Below are positions 1 through 8,664 of a DNA stretch of 52,087 nt, piece by piece. Below the pieces are notes generated by a model, which had not been told where the DNA came from, did no database searches, and was given only the letters and a program-made list of their open reading frames with translations. This stretch comes from Flavobacterium bizetiae (GTDB lineage Bacteria > Bacteroidota > Bacteroidia > Flavobacteriales > Flavobacteriaceae). Positions within the stretch are counted from its first letter, which is position 1. The number at the start of each line of letters is the position of its first letter. Both the position numbers and the translations under genes were made by a program. The stretch spans positions 1 through 52,087 of the forward strand of contig NZ_CADCSU010000183.1 of NCBI RefSeq assembly GCF_902804475.1. The letters are read 5' to 3'.

Positions 1-1
1 A

Positions 2-718
2 ATTCTAATCCTTTTATTCTTTTTTACCTTAACTGCATTTAGTCAGGAAAATTTATGCAGGACTTTTATCTGGGATCAATCAGAAGTATTTCAGAAGAAT
101 GAATTGGATACATACAGCCGTTATGATTTTTCGAATGTATGGTATACTAACAACGATGTTTATGGCGTAATTGGTGATAATTACCAACGAATATTGATAA
201 AGTTTATTTCGATTAAAAGAAACGAAAAAAATAAAACTGAATATGTTGTTCGGGGTAAATCAAGTGTGAAATCGAATGTTTGCGATTTTACGGGTACTAT
301 AACAATCGTAAAAGTTCAGGAACTTAAAAAAACGAAGTTTGGTATTGATGATGAATATAAAAATGTAGGTATAAAAAGCCAGGGATTACTGATCGCCAAT
401 TATAAGTTTACTGAAGATAAGAATCAAAAAGATGCAGGAGAATTTCGAGGTACCTTGCAGACCATATTTTATGTCGACAAAAATGATTTTATAAAGTACA
501 ATGATATCGAAAGCTATAAGGATAATTACTTTAATAACGCGTTTACAGGCAAATGGAAATCGAACAATTCCGGAAAAGAAAAAATATGCAATTGGGGAGA
601 TTACAGAGTTCCGAGTGTAAATTGCAATTTTGATATTGGCGCAGGCGAACTTAGTGTTGCTGAAAAATATCTAAAAAATGGATGGAATGTTAAGCCAAAA
701 CAGAAATGGTGGCAATAA
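2..718 (+). CDS. Secreted hypothetical protein, 5' end cut by window edge
   Basis: The reading frame is open from the first bases of the window. It begins with a hydrophobic stretch ending in TAFSQ, which looks like the end of a signal peptide, so the gene starts before the window. A TTG at 104 is an internal codon, not the start. The remaining protein (about 238 residues) is rich in Lys, Asn and aromatic residues and is probably exported to the periplasm or outer membrane. I do not recognise a family. It ends with TAA at 716-718 and converges on the next gene, with a small inverted repeat in between. Confidence 0.7.
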   Translation: MLILLFFFTLTAFSQENLCRTFIWDQSEVFQKNELDTYSRYDFSNVWYTNNDVYGVIGDNYQRILIKFISIKRNEKNKTEYVVRGKSSVKSNVCDFTGTITIVKVQELKKTKFGIDDEYKNVGIKSQGLLIANYKFTEDKNQKDAGEFRGTLQTIFYVDKNDFIKYNDIESYKDNYFNNAFTGKWKSNNSGKEKICNWGDYRVPSVNCNFDIGAGELSVAEKYLKNGWNVKPKQKWWQ

Positions 719-738
719 AAAAGGTAAATGAAGAACTT

Positions 739-775
739 GATTTTAGATTCTAGATTAACAAACGAATCTAAAATC
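739..775. terminator. Inverted repeat between convergent genes, possible bidirectional terminator
   Basis: A perfect 12-bp inverted repeat (GATTTTAGATTC at 739-750, its complement at 764-775) with a 13-nt loop lies between the ends of two converging genes. It is AT-rich, so the hairpin would be weak. Confidence 0.4.
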
Positions 776-802
776 TAAAATCAGAACTCTGCAATTAGAA
801 TT

Positions 803-1324
803 TTACCACAATTCAGATACTTCGTTTTTAATGTATCCTAAAGCAGCATTACTTGGCGATTGTTTCTCTAATAAATCATTCAGGATTACTTCACGTAATT
901 TATCAGCGCTGTCAACGCGATCGCTCATAGCGGCCTTGCGTATAATTTGTATAGTTGAATTTTTAGCAGTTGTAATAATTGTCCAACATTCGTCAGACAT
1001 ATAAATTTGCTGCGTTAAATTATGTTCAAATTCTTGTTCGATCTGGTCGATTACGTAGTTTTCGTAATCATGTTTGTCGTTAGAAATAGGAGTAATTCGT
1101 ATTAATAATTTAGTCAGATTGATACGTTCCAAAAATAAAGTCATTCGCTCGTATGCTTGCAAACGTATTGGTAATGATTGTTTCTGGTATTCTCTGTTTA
1201 ATAAAAAGTTGCGTTTTTTATCGTTGTTTTTGATGTGTAATTCAAAAAAACTGTAAGCCACAAATCCGGTAACAATGGCTGGTAAAGTATAACTGGCTAA
1301 TTCTATAATTCTTGTATAATCCAT
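803..1324 (-). CDS. DUF7935-like membrane-anchored protein
   Basis: A 173-residue protein with one N-terminal membrane segment (roughly residues 5-28) followed by a charged helical domain, probably cytoplasmic. The sequence resembles a conserved Flavobacteriia family I know as DUF7935, of unknown function; this is from memory and not certain. The ATG at 1324 is preferred over a TTG nine bases upstream because a TATTTTTG promoter box lies at 1342-1349 (complement), giving a leader of about 14 nt. The gene is divergent from the TauE/SafE permease. Confidence 0.75.
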   Translation of the reverse strand: MDYTRIIELASYTLPAIVTGFVAYSFFELHIKNNDKKRNFLLNREYQKQSLPIRLQAYERMTLFLERINLTKLLIRITPISNDKHDYENYVIDQIEQEFEHNLTQQIYMSDECWTIITTAKNSTIQIIRKAAMSDRVDSADKLREVILNDLLEKQSPSNAALGYIKNEVSELW

Positions 1325-1341
1325 TTGGTTCAAATTTTCAA

Positions 1342-1349
1342 CAAAAATA
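1342..1349 (-). promoter_or_regulatory. -7 promoter box (TATTTTTG) for the DUF7935-like gene
   Basis: Exact match to the Bacteroidota -7 consensus TAnnTTTG, about 18 nt upstream of the ATG at 1324. No clear -33 TTG at the usual distance. Confidence 0.5.
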
Positions 1350-1382
1350 TACTTTTTGAGGAGAAATCCGATTTAATTTTTA

Positions 1383-1413
1383 TTGTAATAAATAAAATGG
1401 AAGTCTACTTTTG
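1383..1413 (+). promoter_or_regulatory. Promoter (TTG-N20-TACTTTTG) for the TauE/SafE gene
   Basis: TTG at 1383-1385 and TACTTTTG at 1406-1413, separated by 20 nt. This fits the Flavobacterium pattern TTG-N17-23-TAnnTTTG. Transcription would start near 1417, about 33 nt before the ATG. Confidence 0.65.
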
Positions 1414-1449
1414 TATACTTGTTTTAAAACCTCCTGAAATACAATATTA

Positions 1450-2217
1450 ATGGATTTATATATTATATTTTTTCTTTGTTTAGCGGCTTTTGCTGCCGGA
1501 TTTATTGATGCAATTGTTGGAGGAGGAGGATTGATTCAGACCCCAATGGGATTGGTTTTATTGCCCAATTTACCGGTTTCTACAGTTATAGGAACTTTGA
1601 AAATTCCAGCTTTTAGCGGAACTGCTTTTGCTGCTTTTCAATACATGAAAAAAGTGGTGATTCAGTGGCGATTGCTTTTAATTATGATGTGTCTCGCGGT
1701 TCCGTCAGCTTTTTTAGGATCGACATTATTAACGATGGTAAGCAATGATTTTATGAAGCCGCTTTTGCTTGTGGTTTTGTCTTTATTGTTCATATATACT
1801 TATGCGAAAAAGAATTTTGGACAGCATGAAGCAAAAGATCATTCGGCTACAACGCTGGTAATTTACGCCGTAATTATAAGTATGATAGTTGGTTTTTACG
1901 ACGGATTTATTGGTCCGGGAACGGGAAGTTTTTTTGTGGTTGCTTTTATAGCTCTTTTAGGTTTTGACTTTTTGCATGCTTCTGCAAATGCTAAAATGGT
2001 CAATTTGGCTACTAATTTTGGTTCGATTTGTTTGTTTATGATCAAAGGAAAAATCATCTGGTCAATTGCAATTCCTATGGCGATTAGCAACGGACTTGGT
2101 GGATGGCTGGGCGCAAAACTGGCCATTAATAAAGGAAATGGTTTTATTCGGATTTTCTTTTTGATTGTGGTTGTAGGAACGTTGATTCGGTTTGCTTACG
2201 ACGTATTCTACAAATAG
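1450..2217 (+). CDS. TauE/SafE (TSUP) family membrane permease
   Basis: A 255-residue polytopic inner-membrane protein with about eight hydrophobic segments. The N-terminal motif GFIDAIVGGGG and a second glycine-rich half starting near GFYDGFIGPGTGS are the paired repeats typical of the sulfite exporter TauE/SafE (DUF81) family. Members move small organic or sulfur-containing anions; the substrate here cannot be told from sequence. Length is normal. It has its own promoter and is followed by an intergenic repeat, so it is probably monocistronic. Confidence 0.9.
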   Translation: MDLYIIFFLCLAAFAAGFIDAIVGGGGLIQTPMGLVLLPNLPVSTVIGTLKIPAFSGTAFAAFQYMKKVVIQWRLLLIMMCLAVPSAFLGSTLLTMVSNDFMKPLLLVVLSLLFIYTYAKKNFGQHEAKDHSATTLVIYAVIISMIVGFYDGFIGPGTGSFFVVAFIALLGFDFLHASANAKMVNLATNFGSICLFMIKGKIIWSIAIPMAISNGLGGWLGAKLAINKGNGFIRIFFLIVVVGTLIRFAYDVFYK

Positions 2218-2374
2218 TTTTTTTTTGAACCACATAAGTTATTTAAGAAATTATAAGCGTATCTTCAATAAGATTTTTTTAAATCATATAAGATTATTAG
2301 CGTTTGTAAAGAAGAATTAAATGATATTCCTTACATGGTTCAAAATGTTTCTAAAAAAGCCAATTCTTCTAATC

Positions 2375-2437
2375 TAGCCCCGATAGAGGCGGTATCCTCG
2401 CAGTGAAACGGAGAGATATAGCCGAAAGCGGGAACTA
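2375..2437. repeat. Short interspersed palindromic repeat, variant form
   Basis: Begins TAGCCCCGATAGAGGCGG and ends GAAAGCGGGAACT. The outer CCCG/CGGG arms and the inner ATCCTCG/CGGAGAGAT arms can pair around a GTGAAA loop. It shares its left end with the elements at 15504, 19549 and 43286 but has a different right arm, so it is a related subfamily. It fills most of the 267-bp gap between two convergent genes. Confidence 0.6.
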
Positions 2438-2484
2438 TCTTTCATGAAAAGCCTATTGTTCTGCTTCAAATTATAAATAGTTAA

Positions 2485-5208
2485 TTAATTTTTAATGGTT
2501 TTTATGATTGCAACTTTATCTTCGGTGTGAATTTTTACAAAATACAATCCTGAATTTAAAGCAGTAAAATCAATTTTTACATTGTTGCTATTATAAGTAT
2601 TACTCATTAAAAGTTGTCCTAATAAGTTGTAAACTTCTACTTTGTTTATTTCTTCGTTATTTGATATATTATAAAAGTCCTTAACGGGATTTGGGTGTGT
2701 TGTCAAGTTTGGTAAATCATATTTGTTAGTGCTCAGCGTTGTAGAATAAACGGTAATAGGTAGCCTGTAGCTGCTTTCTGTACCTTTGATAGTTTGTGAC
2801 GCATAATATGTTGTTCCGTTTACCAGTGGGGTAGATAAAGGAAGTAAAGTTTCAGAAGCATCGCTTCCTTTTTTTGTAATAGTATTATTTATACCACAAG
2901 GACTTTGAGCGGCGTACCAATTTATATTAGTTCCTTCAATTTTAAGATCAGCCAAAGTTTGTCCGTTAGTAAAGGGCTGAAATATTTCGCCGGAAGGATT
3001 TGGATTTGAAGTTGTATTTGATGTTTTAAAACGAACAATGCCATTTTTGTTTACACCCGCAATTTTAGTTATATATCCATAAAACAACAAGTCTTCGCAA
3101 TTTTGAATTTCAAAGTCGTTGGTGGTATTGTAATTTACGGTGTTTAGCAGTGTTCCTTCTGAGCTAAAAGTCAGTTTTGATGTTGATGCTGTTGAATTTG
3201 AGGATAAAAACAAATTAATCTGTCCATTTTCATAGTAATTAAAGTTATTAAAATTTCCTTTAGCAAAGGAATAAGTTGTAAATGAAGCATCTGTAGACCC
3301 GTCAGGATTTAATCTGGTTAATAAAAGGTTGTTGTTTATCGCTAATATTTTACCATCGCTAAGTTCTTTTATTCTATGCAGAATCAAATTACCTGATTTA
3401 AAAGAGGAATCTGTAGTTCCGTTCTCGTTTAATTTTAAAACAGGAAAATAAGTGTAGTCATAAGTATTCTGTAAAAAAGTAATTAAGACTTTATTATTTG
3501 ATAAAGTGGAGATTTTTATTGGCTTATGAAAAAAACTAGCTTTGTAATTTGTGTCTACAGAACCATCGGAATTAAGCTGAATGACATTGTATGAGTAATA
3601 ATTTCCTATCTTTTTCGTAAAAAAACCGCTTTCTCCTACAAGTAAAAATTTTCCATTATTTAAAATTTTTATATCTTTTATAACAGCCGTTCCGATATTA
3701 TCAAAAGTATTATCGTAAGAATTGAAATTGAAACTATTATCAATACTTCCGTTGATATTTAATCTAATGATACTAGTGGATTTGTCATTTGCTGTAATAC
3801 CGCCGTTGTGGAGTAAAATTATTTTGCCATCATTTTGCGGAATAATTACGTAATCATTTTGTGTGATTTCAGCATTTATTTTTACCGCGGGATCTAAAGT
3901 AAAAGTTGGGTCAAATTCTCCGTTTTGAGTAATTCGGCATATATTTCGGGCTGGTTTATCATTATAGCTAGAAAAATCTCCAGCTAATAAAATTTGTTGA
4001 TCCAATAGTGTTTTTGCAGTAAATGGATAGGAGTTCTTACTGTTTTGATCGTCAAATAATAGATTTGGGCCCGAGTGCGGATTAAATGTTATATCAAAGC
4101 TTCCGTCTGTATTTATTCTATGAATTCTGGATCTTGTTATTCCTTCGCTATTTCTATAGTTACCAGATACGATTATCTTATCTCCCTGAAAAAACAATTT
4201 TCCATCTGAAAAGGATAAAGTAGCCAGGTTTGAATACTTAAAACTATTATCTGTTGTTCCGTCAGGATTTAAACGAATTAATTCGGGACCACTTTCTGCA
4301 AGAAGGATAATTTTATTGTCACTTTGCAGATATATTTTCTTTAGATTAGGAGTCTGACTGTCGAATTTTTTAAAAGATGTGTCTCTTGTGCCATCAGCAT
4401 TCAAACGTATTATTTGATAAGAAAAAGTTTTACCATTCTCTTTAAAATTGCATCCAACGGCGATTACTTTTCCGTCAGGTTGTACTGCTATATCATTAAT
4501 TATGCTATTATTTTCTGTTTCAAAACCATTGGTAACATATTTTTGCACCGGATCTATTGTGGTGTTTATTTTAAATGTTGGATCATTTTTTCCATTGGCA
4601 AGATAGCGGGATATATTAGTTCGGCTAGTGGCAAATGATCTTCCATCACTTAATAAAATGAATTTATTACCTCCTGATTGCAATTTATAAGTTGAATCGA
4701 TGCTTCCGTCTGGATTTAAACGTATCATACCTCCCGTGAAAACATCATTTGTCATATCGAATACACCGTTAACAATGAGTTTTCCGTCATCCTGATAAAT
4801 TACGTTTTTTATCTGTACAGGGGTAGAAGCATAATTTTTAAAAATAGTGGTAGGAAAAACTGAATTAAGTGTTCCGTTTGCATTGAATGCTCTTATTTGG
4901 CCACCTTCCTGAAGTGTTATAAATGCACCATCTGATTTGGCAAATATTTTAATGGTATATTCTGCAAAAGAATCTGTAGTATTGAACGTTCTCACAGGGC
5001 TTCCGTCAGGATTTAATAGCATTACATTATATCTGTTGCCAGTTTCAAAAACACTTAGTATTTTATTGTCAGTAAGAAGAATTGCGTCATAACCGATGTT
5101 TTGTTGGTATATTCCTGTATCCTTAATATTAAAGGTAGGATCAAGCTCAGGATTTTGAGCAAATAATTTAAAACTAATAAGAAAGAATAATAAGTAATTT
5201 TTTTTCAT
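2485..5208 (-). CDS. Secreted delta-60 repeat protein with T9SS sorting domain
   Basis: A 907-residue exported protein. A Sec signal peptide (about residues 1-18, ending LFAQ) is followed by about 13 degenerate repeats marked by LNPDGSxDxSF-type motifs, the delta-60 repeat, which probably forms a beta-propeller or solenoid-like surface. The last 75 or so residues (HPNPVKDF, then VYNLLGQLL, GLYFVKI and a basic end) are a type A T9SS C-terminal sorting domain. The protein should therefore cross the outer membrane by type IX secretion and be released or attached to the surface. The substrate or role of this repeat class is unknown. PorX, the T9SS regulator, is encoded at 22822-24375. Confidence 0.93.
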   Translation of the reverse strand: MKKNYLLFFLISFKLFAQNPELDPTFNIKDTGIYQQNIGYDAILLTDNKILSVFETGNRYNVMLLNPDGSPVRTFNTTDSFAEYTIKIFAKSDGAFITLQEGGQIRAFNANGTLNSVFPTTIFKNYASTPVQIKNVIYQDDGKLIVNGVFDMTNDVFTGGMIRLNPDGSIDSTYKLQSGGNKFILLSDGRSFATSRTNISRYLANGKNDPTFKINTTIDPVQKYVTNGFETENNSIINDIAVQPDGKVIAVGCNFKENGKTFSYQIIRLNADGTRDTSFKKFDSQTPNLKKIYLQSDNKIILLAESGPELIRLNPDGTTDNSFKYSNLATLSFSDGKLFFQGDKIIVSGNYRNSEGITRSRIHRINTDGSFDITFNPHSGPNLLFDDQNSKNSYPFTAKTLLDQQILLAGDFSSYNDKPARNICRITQNGEFDPTFTLDPAVKINAEITQNDYVIIPQNDGKIILLHNGGITANDKSTSIIRLNINGSIDNSFNFNSYDNTFDNIGTAVIKDIKILNNGKFLLVGESGFFTKKIGNYYSYNVIQLNSDGSVDTNYKASFFHKPIKISTLSNNKVLITFLQNTYDYTYFPVLKLNENGTTDSSFKSGNLILHRIKELSDGKILAINNNLLLTRLNPDGSTDASFTTYSFAKGNFNNFNYYENGQINLFLSSNSTASTSKLTFSSEGTLLNTVNYNTTNDFEIQNCEDLLFYGYITKIAGVNKNGIVRFKTSNTTSNPNPSGEIFQPFTNGQTLADLKIEGTNINWYAAQSPCGINNTITKKGSDASETLLPLSTPLVNGTTYYASQTIKGTESSYRLPITVYSTTLSTNKYDLPNLTTHPNPVKDFYNISNNEEINKVEVYNLLGQLLMSNTYNSNNVKIDFTALNSGLYFVKIHTEDKVAIIKTIKN

Positions 5209-5230
5209 AAATTGGTTTTAGGAATTTAGT

Positions 5231-5238
5231 CAAAAATA
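5231..5238 (-). promoter_or_regulatory. -7 promoter box (TATTTTTG) for the delta-60 protein gene
   Basis: Exact TAnnTTTG match on the minus strand, 22 bases upstream of the ATG at 5208. No well-placed -33 TTG is visible. Confidence 0.45.
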
Positions 5239-5419
5239 GTTTTTTATTCCAATTAATCTTATGTTTTGTTAGCGTTTTTTTAAAGAATTTTATTAAAAAA
5301 TTAACACATCCACACTTTATTGAAGATAGGAGATTAAATCAGGGAAAATTCTTTTTGAATAGGTATAATAAGTGGTTTAAAGTTGAGTCTATGTGTTAGT
5401 TTATTCATTGATAAATTCT

Positions 5420-5427
5420 TATTTTTG
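5420..5427 (+). promoter_or_regulatory. -7 promoter box (TATTTTTG) for the helicase gene
   Basis: Exact TAnnTTTG match. It lies inside the longest possible reading frame of the helicase (TTG at 5383), which argues that translation begins downstream at 5434 or 5449. Confidence 0.5.
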
Positions 5428-5448
5428 CATCATATGGAGAAGAATTTC

Positions 5449-7785
5449 ATGCAAAAGTACATTGACCAGCTCAATGAGGCACAACGACAACCCGTTCTGA
5501 AAAAAGACGGGCCAATGATTATTATTGCTGGAGCGGGTTCTGGAAAAACCCGTGTTTTAACTATTAGAATTGCTTATTTGATGGCGCAGGGTATTGACGC
5601 TTTCAATATTTTGTCGCTTACTTTTACGAACAAAGCCGCTCGTGAAATGAAGCACAGGATTTCGGATATTGTGGGAGCATCTGAGGCGAAAAATCTTTGG
5701 ATGGGAACTTTTCACTCGATCTTTGCCCGTATCCTTCGTGCAGAATCGGATCATTTGGGATATCCGTCGAATTTTACCATTTATGATTCTCAGGATTCGG
5801 CAAGGTTAATTTCTTCTATTATTAAGGAGATGCAGCTGGATCGTGATGTTTATAAACCAAAACAAATTTTAGGACGTATATCTAATTATAAAAATAGTTT
5901 GATTACGGTAAAAGCCTATTTTAATAATCCTGAATTGGTAGAAGCCGATGCAATGGCAAAAAGACCTCGTTTAGGAGAAATTTATCAGCAATACGTAGAG
6001 CGCTGTTTTAAGGCTGGAGCGATGGATTTTGATGATTTATTGTTGAAAACCAATGAATTATTGACTCGTTTTCCGGAGGTTTTAGCCAAATATCAGAATC
6101 GTTTCAGATATATTCTGGTTGATGAGTACCAGGATACAAACCACTCTCAGTATTTGATTGTTAGAGCGTTGTCAGATAAGTTTCAGAATATTTGTGTGGT
6201 AGGTGATGATGCGCAGAGTATTTATGCTTTCCGTGGGGCAAATATCAATAACATTCTGAATTTCCAGAAAGATTATGAAGGTGTAATCATGTTCCGTCTG
6301 GAGCAAAATTACCGTTCAACAAGAAATATTGTAGAAGCGGCAAATACCGTGATGGAACATAATAAAACGAAATTGGACAAAGTAGTTTGGACAGCGAATG
6401 ATTTTGGTTCGAAAATTAAAATACATCGTAGTTTAACAGATGCTGAAGAAGGACGTTTTGTAGCAAGTACCATTTTTGAGCAAAAGATGCAAAATCAATT
6501 GCATAATGGTGCATTTGCGATTTTGTACCGTACCAATGCGCAATCGCGTGCAATGGAGGATGCGTTGAGGAAGCGTGATATTCCGTATCGAATTTATGGT
6601 GGATTATCGTTCTATCAGCGTAAGGAGATTAAGGATGTTTTGTGTTATTTACGTTTGGTAATTAACCCAAAAGATGAAGAAGCGCTGGTTCGTGTAATTA
6701 ATTATCCGGCCCGTGGAATTGGCGATACAACGGTTGAAAAACTAACTATTGCTGCTAATCATTACAAACGCTCGATTTGGGAAGTAATGGTTAATATTGA
6801 TAAAATTGACCTGAAATTAAACACCGGAACAAAGAATAAAATCAATGATTTTGTTACGATGATTCAGAGTTTTCAGGTAATTGATCAAAATCAGGATGCT
6901 TTTTATGTTACTGATTATGTAGCGAAGAAAACCGGTCTTGTTCAGGAATTAAAGAAAGATGCTACACCGGAAGGTATGGCAAAAATTCAGAATATCGAGG
7001 AGCTTTTAAATGGTTTAAAAGATTTTACCGAAGGACAAAAAGAAATTGATGGCGCAAGAGGAGCTTTGTCTGAATTTATGGAAGACGTAGCACTTGCGAC
7101 TGATTTAGATAAAGATACATCTGATGAAGATCGTGTAGCTTTAATGACCATTCACCTTGCAAAAGGATTGGAGTTTCCTCACGTTTTTGTAGTAGGTATG
7201 GAGGAAGATTTGTTTCCGAGTGCAATGAGTATGAGTACCAGAAGCGAATTAGAAGAAGAACGTCGTTTATTTTATGTAGCTTTAACTCGCGCAGAGCATC
7301 ATGCTTATTTAACTTACGCACAATCGCGTTACCGTTGGGGAAAACTAACAGATAGTGAACCATCGCGTTTTATTGAAGAAATCGACGGACAGTATTTAGA
7401 ATATCTGACTCCGGCAGAAACGAATTATCGTTATAAATCGCCTATTGATGGGGATATCTTTGGAGATATTGATAAATCTAAATTGCGTTTGGCAAAACCA
7501 GTGGCATCAACACCGCCAAAACATGTTACTGACAATCAGCCAAAACCAGATCTTAATGTTCGTAAACTGAAACCAGTTGCAGGAACAAACCCTAATAGTG
7601 CTGCTCCTAATTTGTTTGATAATAAACTATCGATTGGAAATGTTGTAATGCACGAACGTTTCGGAAAAGGAGAAGTAGTGAATCTGGAAGGTGTGGGAGC
7701 TGATAAAAAAGCCGAAATAAGATTTGAAGTTGGAGGTCTTAAAAAACTTTTGCTTCGATTTGCAAAATTAGATGTGGTAGGGTAA
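5449..7785 (+). CDS. uvrD: UvrD/PcrA-type superfamily 1 DNA helicase
   Basis: An ATP-dependent 3'-5' DNA helicase (778 residues from ATG 5449) used in nucleotide excision repair and replication restart. Visible motifs are the Walker A GAGSGKT near residue 30, motif II VDEYQDT, motif III VVGDDAQSIYAFRGA, motif IV QNYRST, motif V MTIHLAKGLEF and motif VI VALTRAE. A C-terminal tail with the KVDxVxLxG-like core GNVVMHERFGKGEV is typical of PcrA. In-frame starts exist at 5383 (TTG), 5434 (ATG) and 5449 (ATG). The first is ruled out by the promoter box at 5420-5427, and 5449 leaves a normal leader. Whether it is strictly UvrD or PcrA cannot be decided here. Confidence 0.95.
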   Translation: MQKYIDQLNEAQRQPVLKKDGPMIIIAGAGSGKTRVLTIRIAYLMAQGIDAFNILSLTFTNKAAREMKHRISDIVGASEAKNLWMGTFHSIFARILRAESDHLGYPSNFTIYDSQDSARLISSIIKEMQLDRDVYKPKQILGRISNYKNSLITVKAYFNNPELVEADAMAKRPRLGEIYQQYVERCFKAGAMDFDDLLLKTNELLTRFPEVLAKYQNRFRYILVDEYQDTNHSQYLIVRALSDKFQNICVVGDDAQSIYAFRGANINNILNFQKDYEGVIMFRLEQNYRSTRNIVEAANTVMEHNKTKLDKVVWTANDFGSKIKIHRSLTDAEEGRFVASTIFEQKMQNQLHNGAFAILYRTNAQSRAMEDALRKRDIPYRIYGGLSFYQRKEIKDVLCYLRLVINPKDEEALVRVINYPARGIGDTTVEKLTIAANHYKRSIWEVMVNIDKIDLKLNTGTKNKINDFVTMIQSFQVIDQNQDAFYVTDYVAKKTGLVQELKKDATPEGMAKIQNIEELLNGLKDFTEGQKEIDGARGALSEFMEDVALATDLDKDTSDEDRVALMTIHLAKGLEFPHVFVVGMEEDLFPSAMSMSTRSELEEERRLFYVALTRAEHHAYLTYAQSRYRWGKLTDSEPSRFIEEIDGQYLEYLTPAETNYRYKSPIDGDIFGDIDKSKLRLAKPVASTPPKHVTDNQPKPDLNVRKLKPVAGTNPNSAAPNLFDNKLSIGNVVMHERFGKGEVVNLEGVGADKKAEIRFEVGGLKKLLLRFAKLDVVG

Positions 7786-7829
7786 ATATAGGTTTCAAGT
7801 TTCAGGTTACTTGACTTTAAGTATAATTT

Positions 7830-7912
7830 TAACCGCAAAGCTCGCAAAGATTTACGCAAGGAACACAAAGCTTTGCGAAACTTTGCGTAAATCTTTGCGA
7901 GCTTTGCGGTTA
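7830..7912. repeat. Perfect 30-bp inverted repeat built from CGCAAAG units
   Basis: The left arm 7830-7859 and right arm 7883-7912 are exact reverse complements over 30 bases, with a 23-nt loop that itself contains CAAAGCTTTG. The arms are built of near-tandem (C/T)GCAAAG units about 10 bases apart. It sits between uvrD and the YciO-like gene, both on the plus strand. It could act as a terminator or be a mobile palindrome. Confidence 0.85.
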
Positions 7913-7963
7913 GGTCACTTTACAATAAATCTGAAACAAAATAAACTTTAAACAAAAAAAAAA

Positions 7964-8584
7964 ATGGCTGAGTTCATAAAAATATATCCAGATAAACCTA
8001 GTGAAGCTGCAATTGCCAAAGTGGTAAAAGTGCTTCAGAACGGAGGTTTAGTAATTTATCCAACAGATACCGTTTATGGTTTAGGTTGTGATATTACCAA
8101 TTCGCGTGCTTTAGAAAAAATCGCAAAAATAAAAGGCGTGAAATTAGAGAAAGCGAATTTCTCGTTTATCTGTCATGATTTGAGTAATTTATCAGATTAT
8201 GTACGTCAGATTGATACATCGACTTTTAAAATTTTAAAAAGAGCATTACCTGGTCCTTATACCTTTATTTTGCCGGGAAATAATAATTTACCAAAAGAGT
8301 TCAAAAAGAAAACAACTGTTGGTATTCGTGTACCGGATAATAATATTGCGCTAGAAATTGTTCGTCAATTAGGCAATCCAATTGTATCAACTTCTATTCG
8401 TGACGAAGATGATGTAATTGAATATACTACAGACCCGGAATTGATTTTCGAAAAATGGCAAAATCTTGTTGATCTAGTTATTGATGGCGGTTACGGTGAT
8501 AATGTTGGTTCGACAATTATTGACTTGTCAGAAGGTGAACCGGTTGTTGTTAGGGAAGGAAAAGGAGATATAGGTATATTGTAA
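7964..8584 (+). CDS. YrdC/Sua5/YciO-family protein (threonylcarbamoyl-AMP synthase-like)
   Basis: A 206-residue single-domain YrdC-fold protein. Conserved segments are GGLVIYPTDTVYGLGCDI near the N-terminus, ANFSFICHDLSNLS, LPGPYTFILPG, VGIRVPD and the C-terminal VVVREGKGDIG. The family includes TsaC/Sua5, which make threonylcarbamoyl-AMP for the t6A37 base of ANN-decoding tRNAs. The wording of the central motifs is closer to E. coli YciO than to TsaC, so it may be a YciO-type paralogue with weak or different activity. tsaE, another t6A gene, is at 22330-22737. A strong hairpin follows the stop codon. Confidence 0.85.
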   Translation: MAEFIKIYPDKPSEAAIAKVVKVLQNGGLVIYPTDTVYGLGCDITNSRALEKIAKIKGVKLEKANFSFICHDLSNLSDYVRQIDTSTFKILKRALPGPYTFILPGNNNLPKEFKKKTTVGIRVPDNNIALEIVRQLGNPIVSTSIRDEDDVIEYTTDPELIFEKWQNLVDLVIDGGYGDNVGSTIIDLSEGEPVVVREGKGDIGIL

Positions 8585-8616
8585 GAATAATTCAATACAA
8601 TATCTTGGATATTAAA

Positions 8617-8660
8617 AAAAGGTTTGGTTAATTAGCTAATAATTAATCAAACCTTTTATT
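8617..8660 (+). terminator. Hairpin with poly-T tail after the YciO-like gene
   Basis: GGTTTGGTTAATTA and its near-complement TAATTAATCAAACC form a stem of about 17 bp with one G-T wobble, followed by TTTTATTTTTTA. The T tract ends only a few bases before the ATG of the next gene (8665), so the stem either ends upstream transcription or lies in the next gene's leader. Confidence 0.7.
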
Positions 8661-8664
8661 TTTT

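Noticed and set aside
2485..5208. Fragmented or duplicated gene because of repeated protein motifs
   Set aside because: The repeats are the normal delta-60 repeat array; the frame is intact from signal peptide to sorting domain.
5383..5448. Longer N-terminus for the helicase starting with TTG at 5383
   Set aside because: A promoter box at 5420-5427 lies inside it, and the helicase family starts at the ATG at 5449.
7830..7912. CRISPR-like reading of the CGCAAAG repeats
   Set aside because: The units are parts of a single inverted repeat, with no unique spacers and no cas genes.
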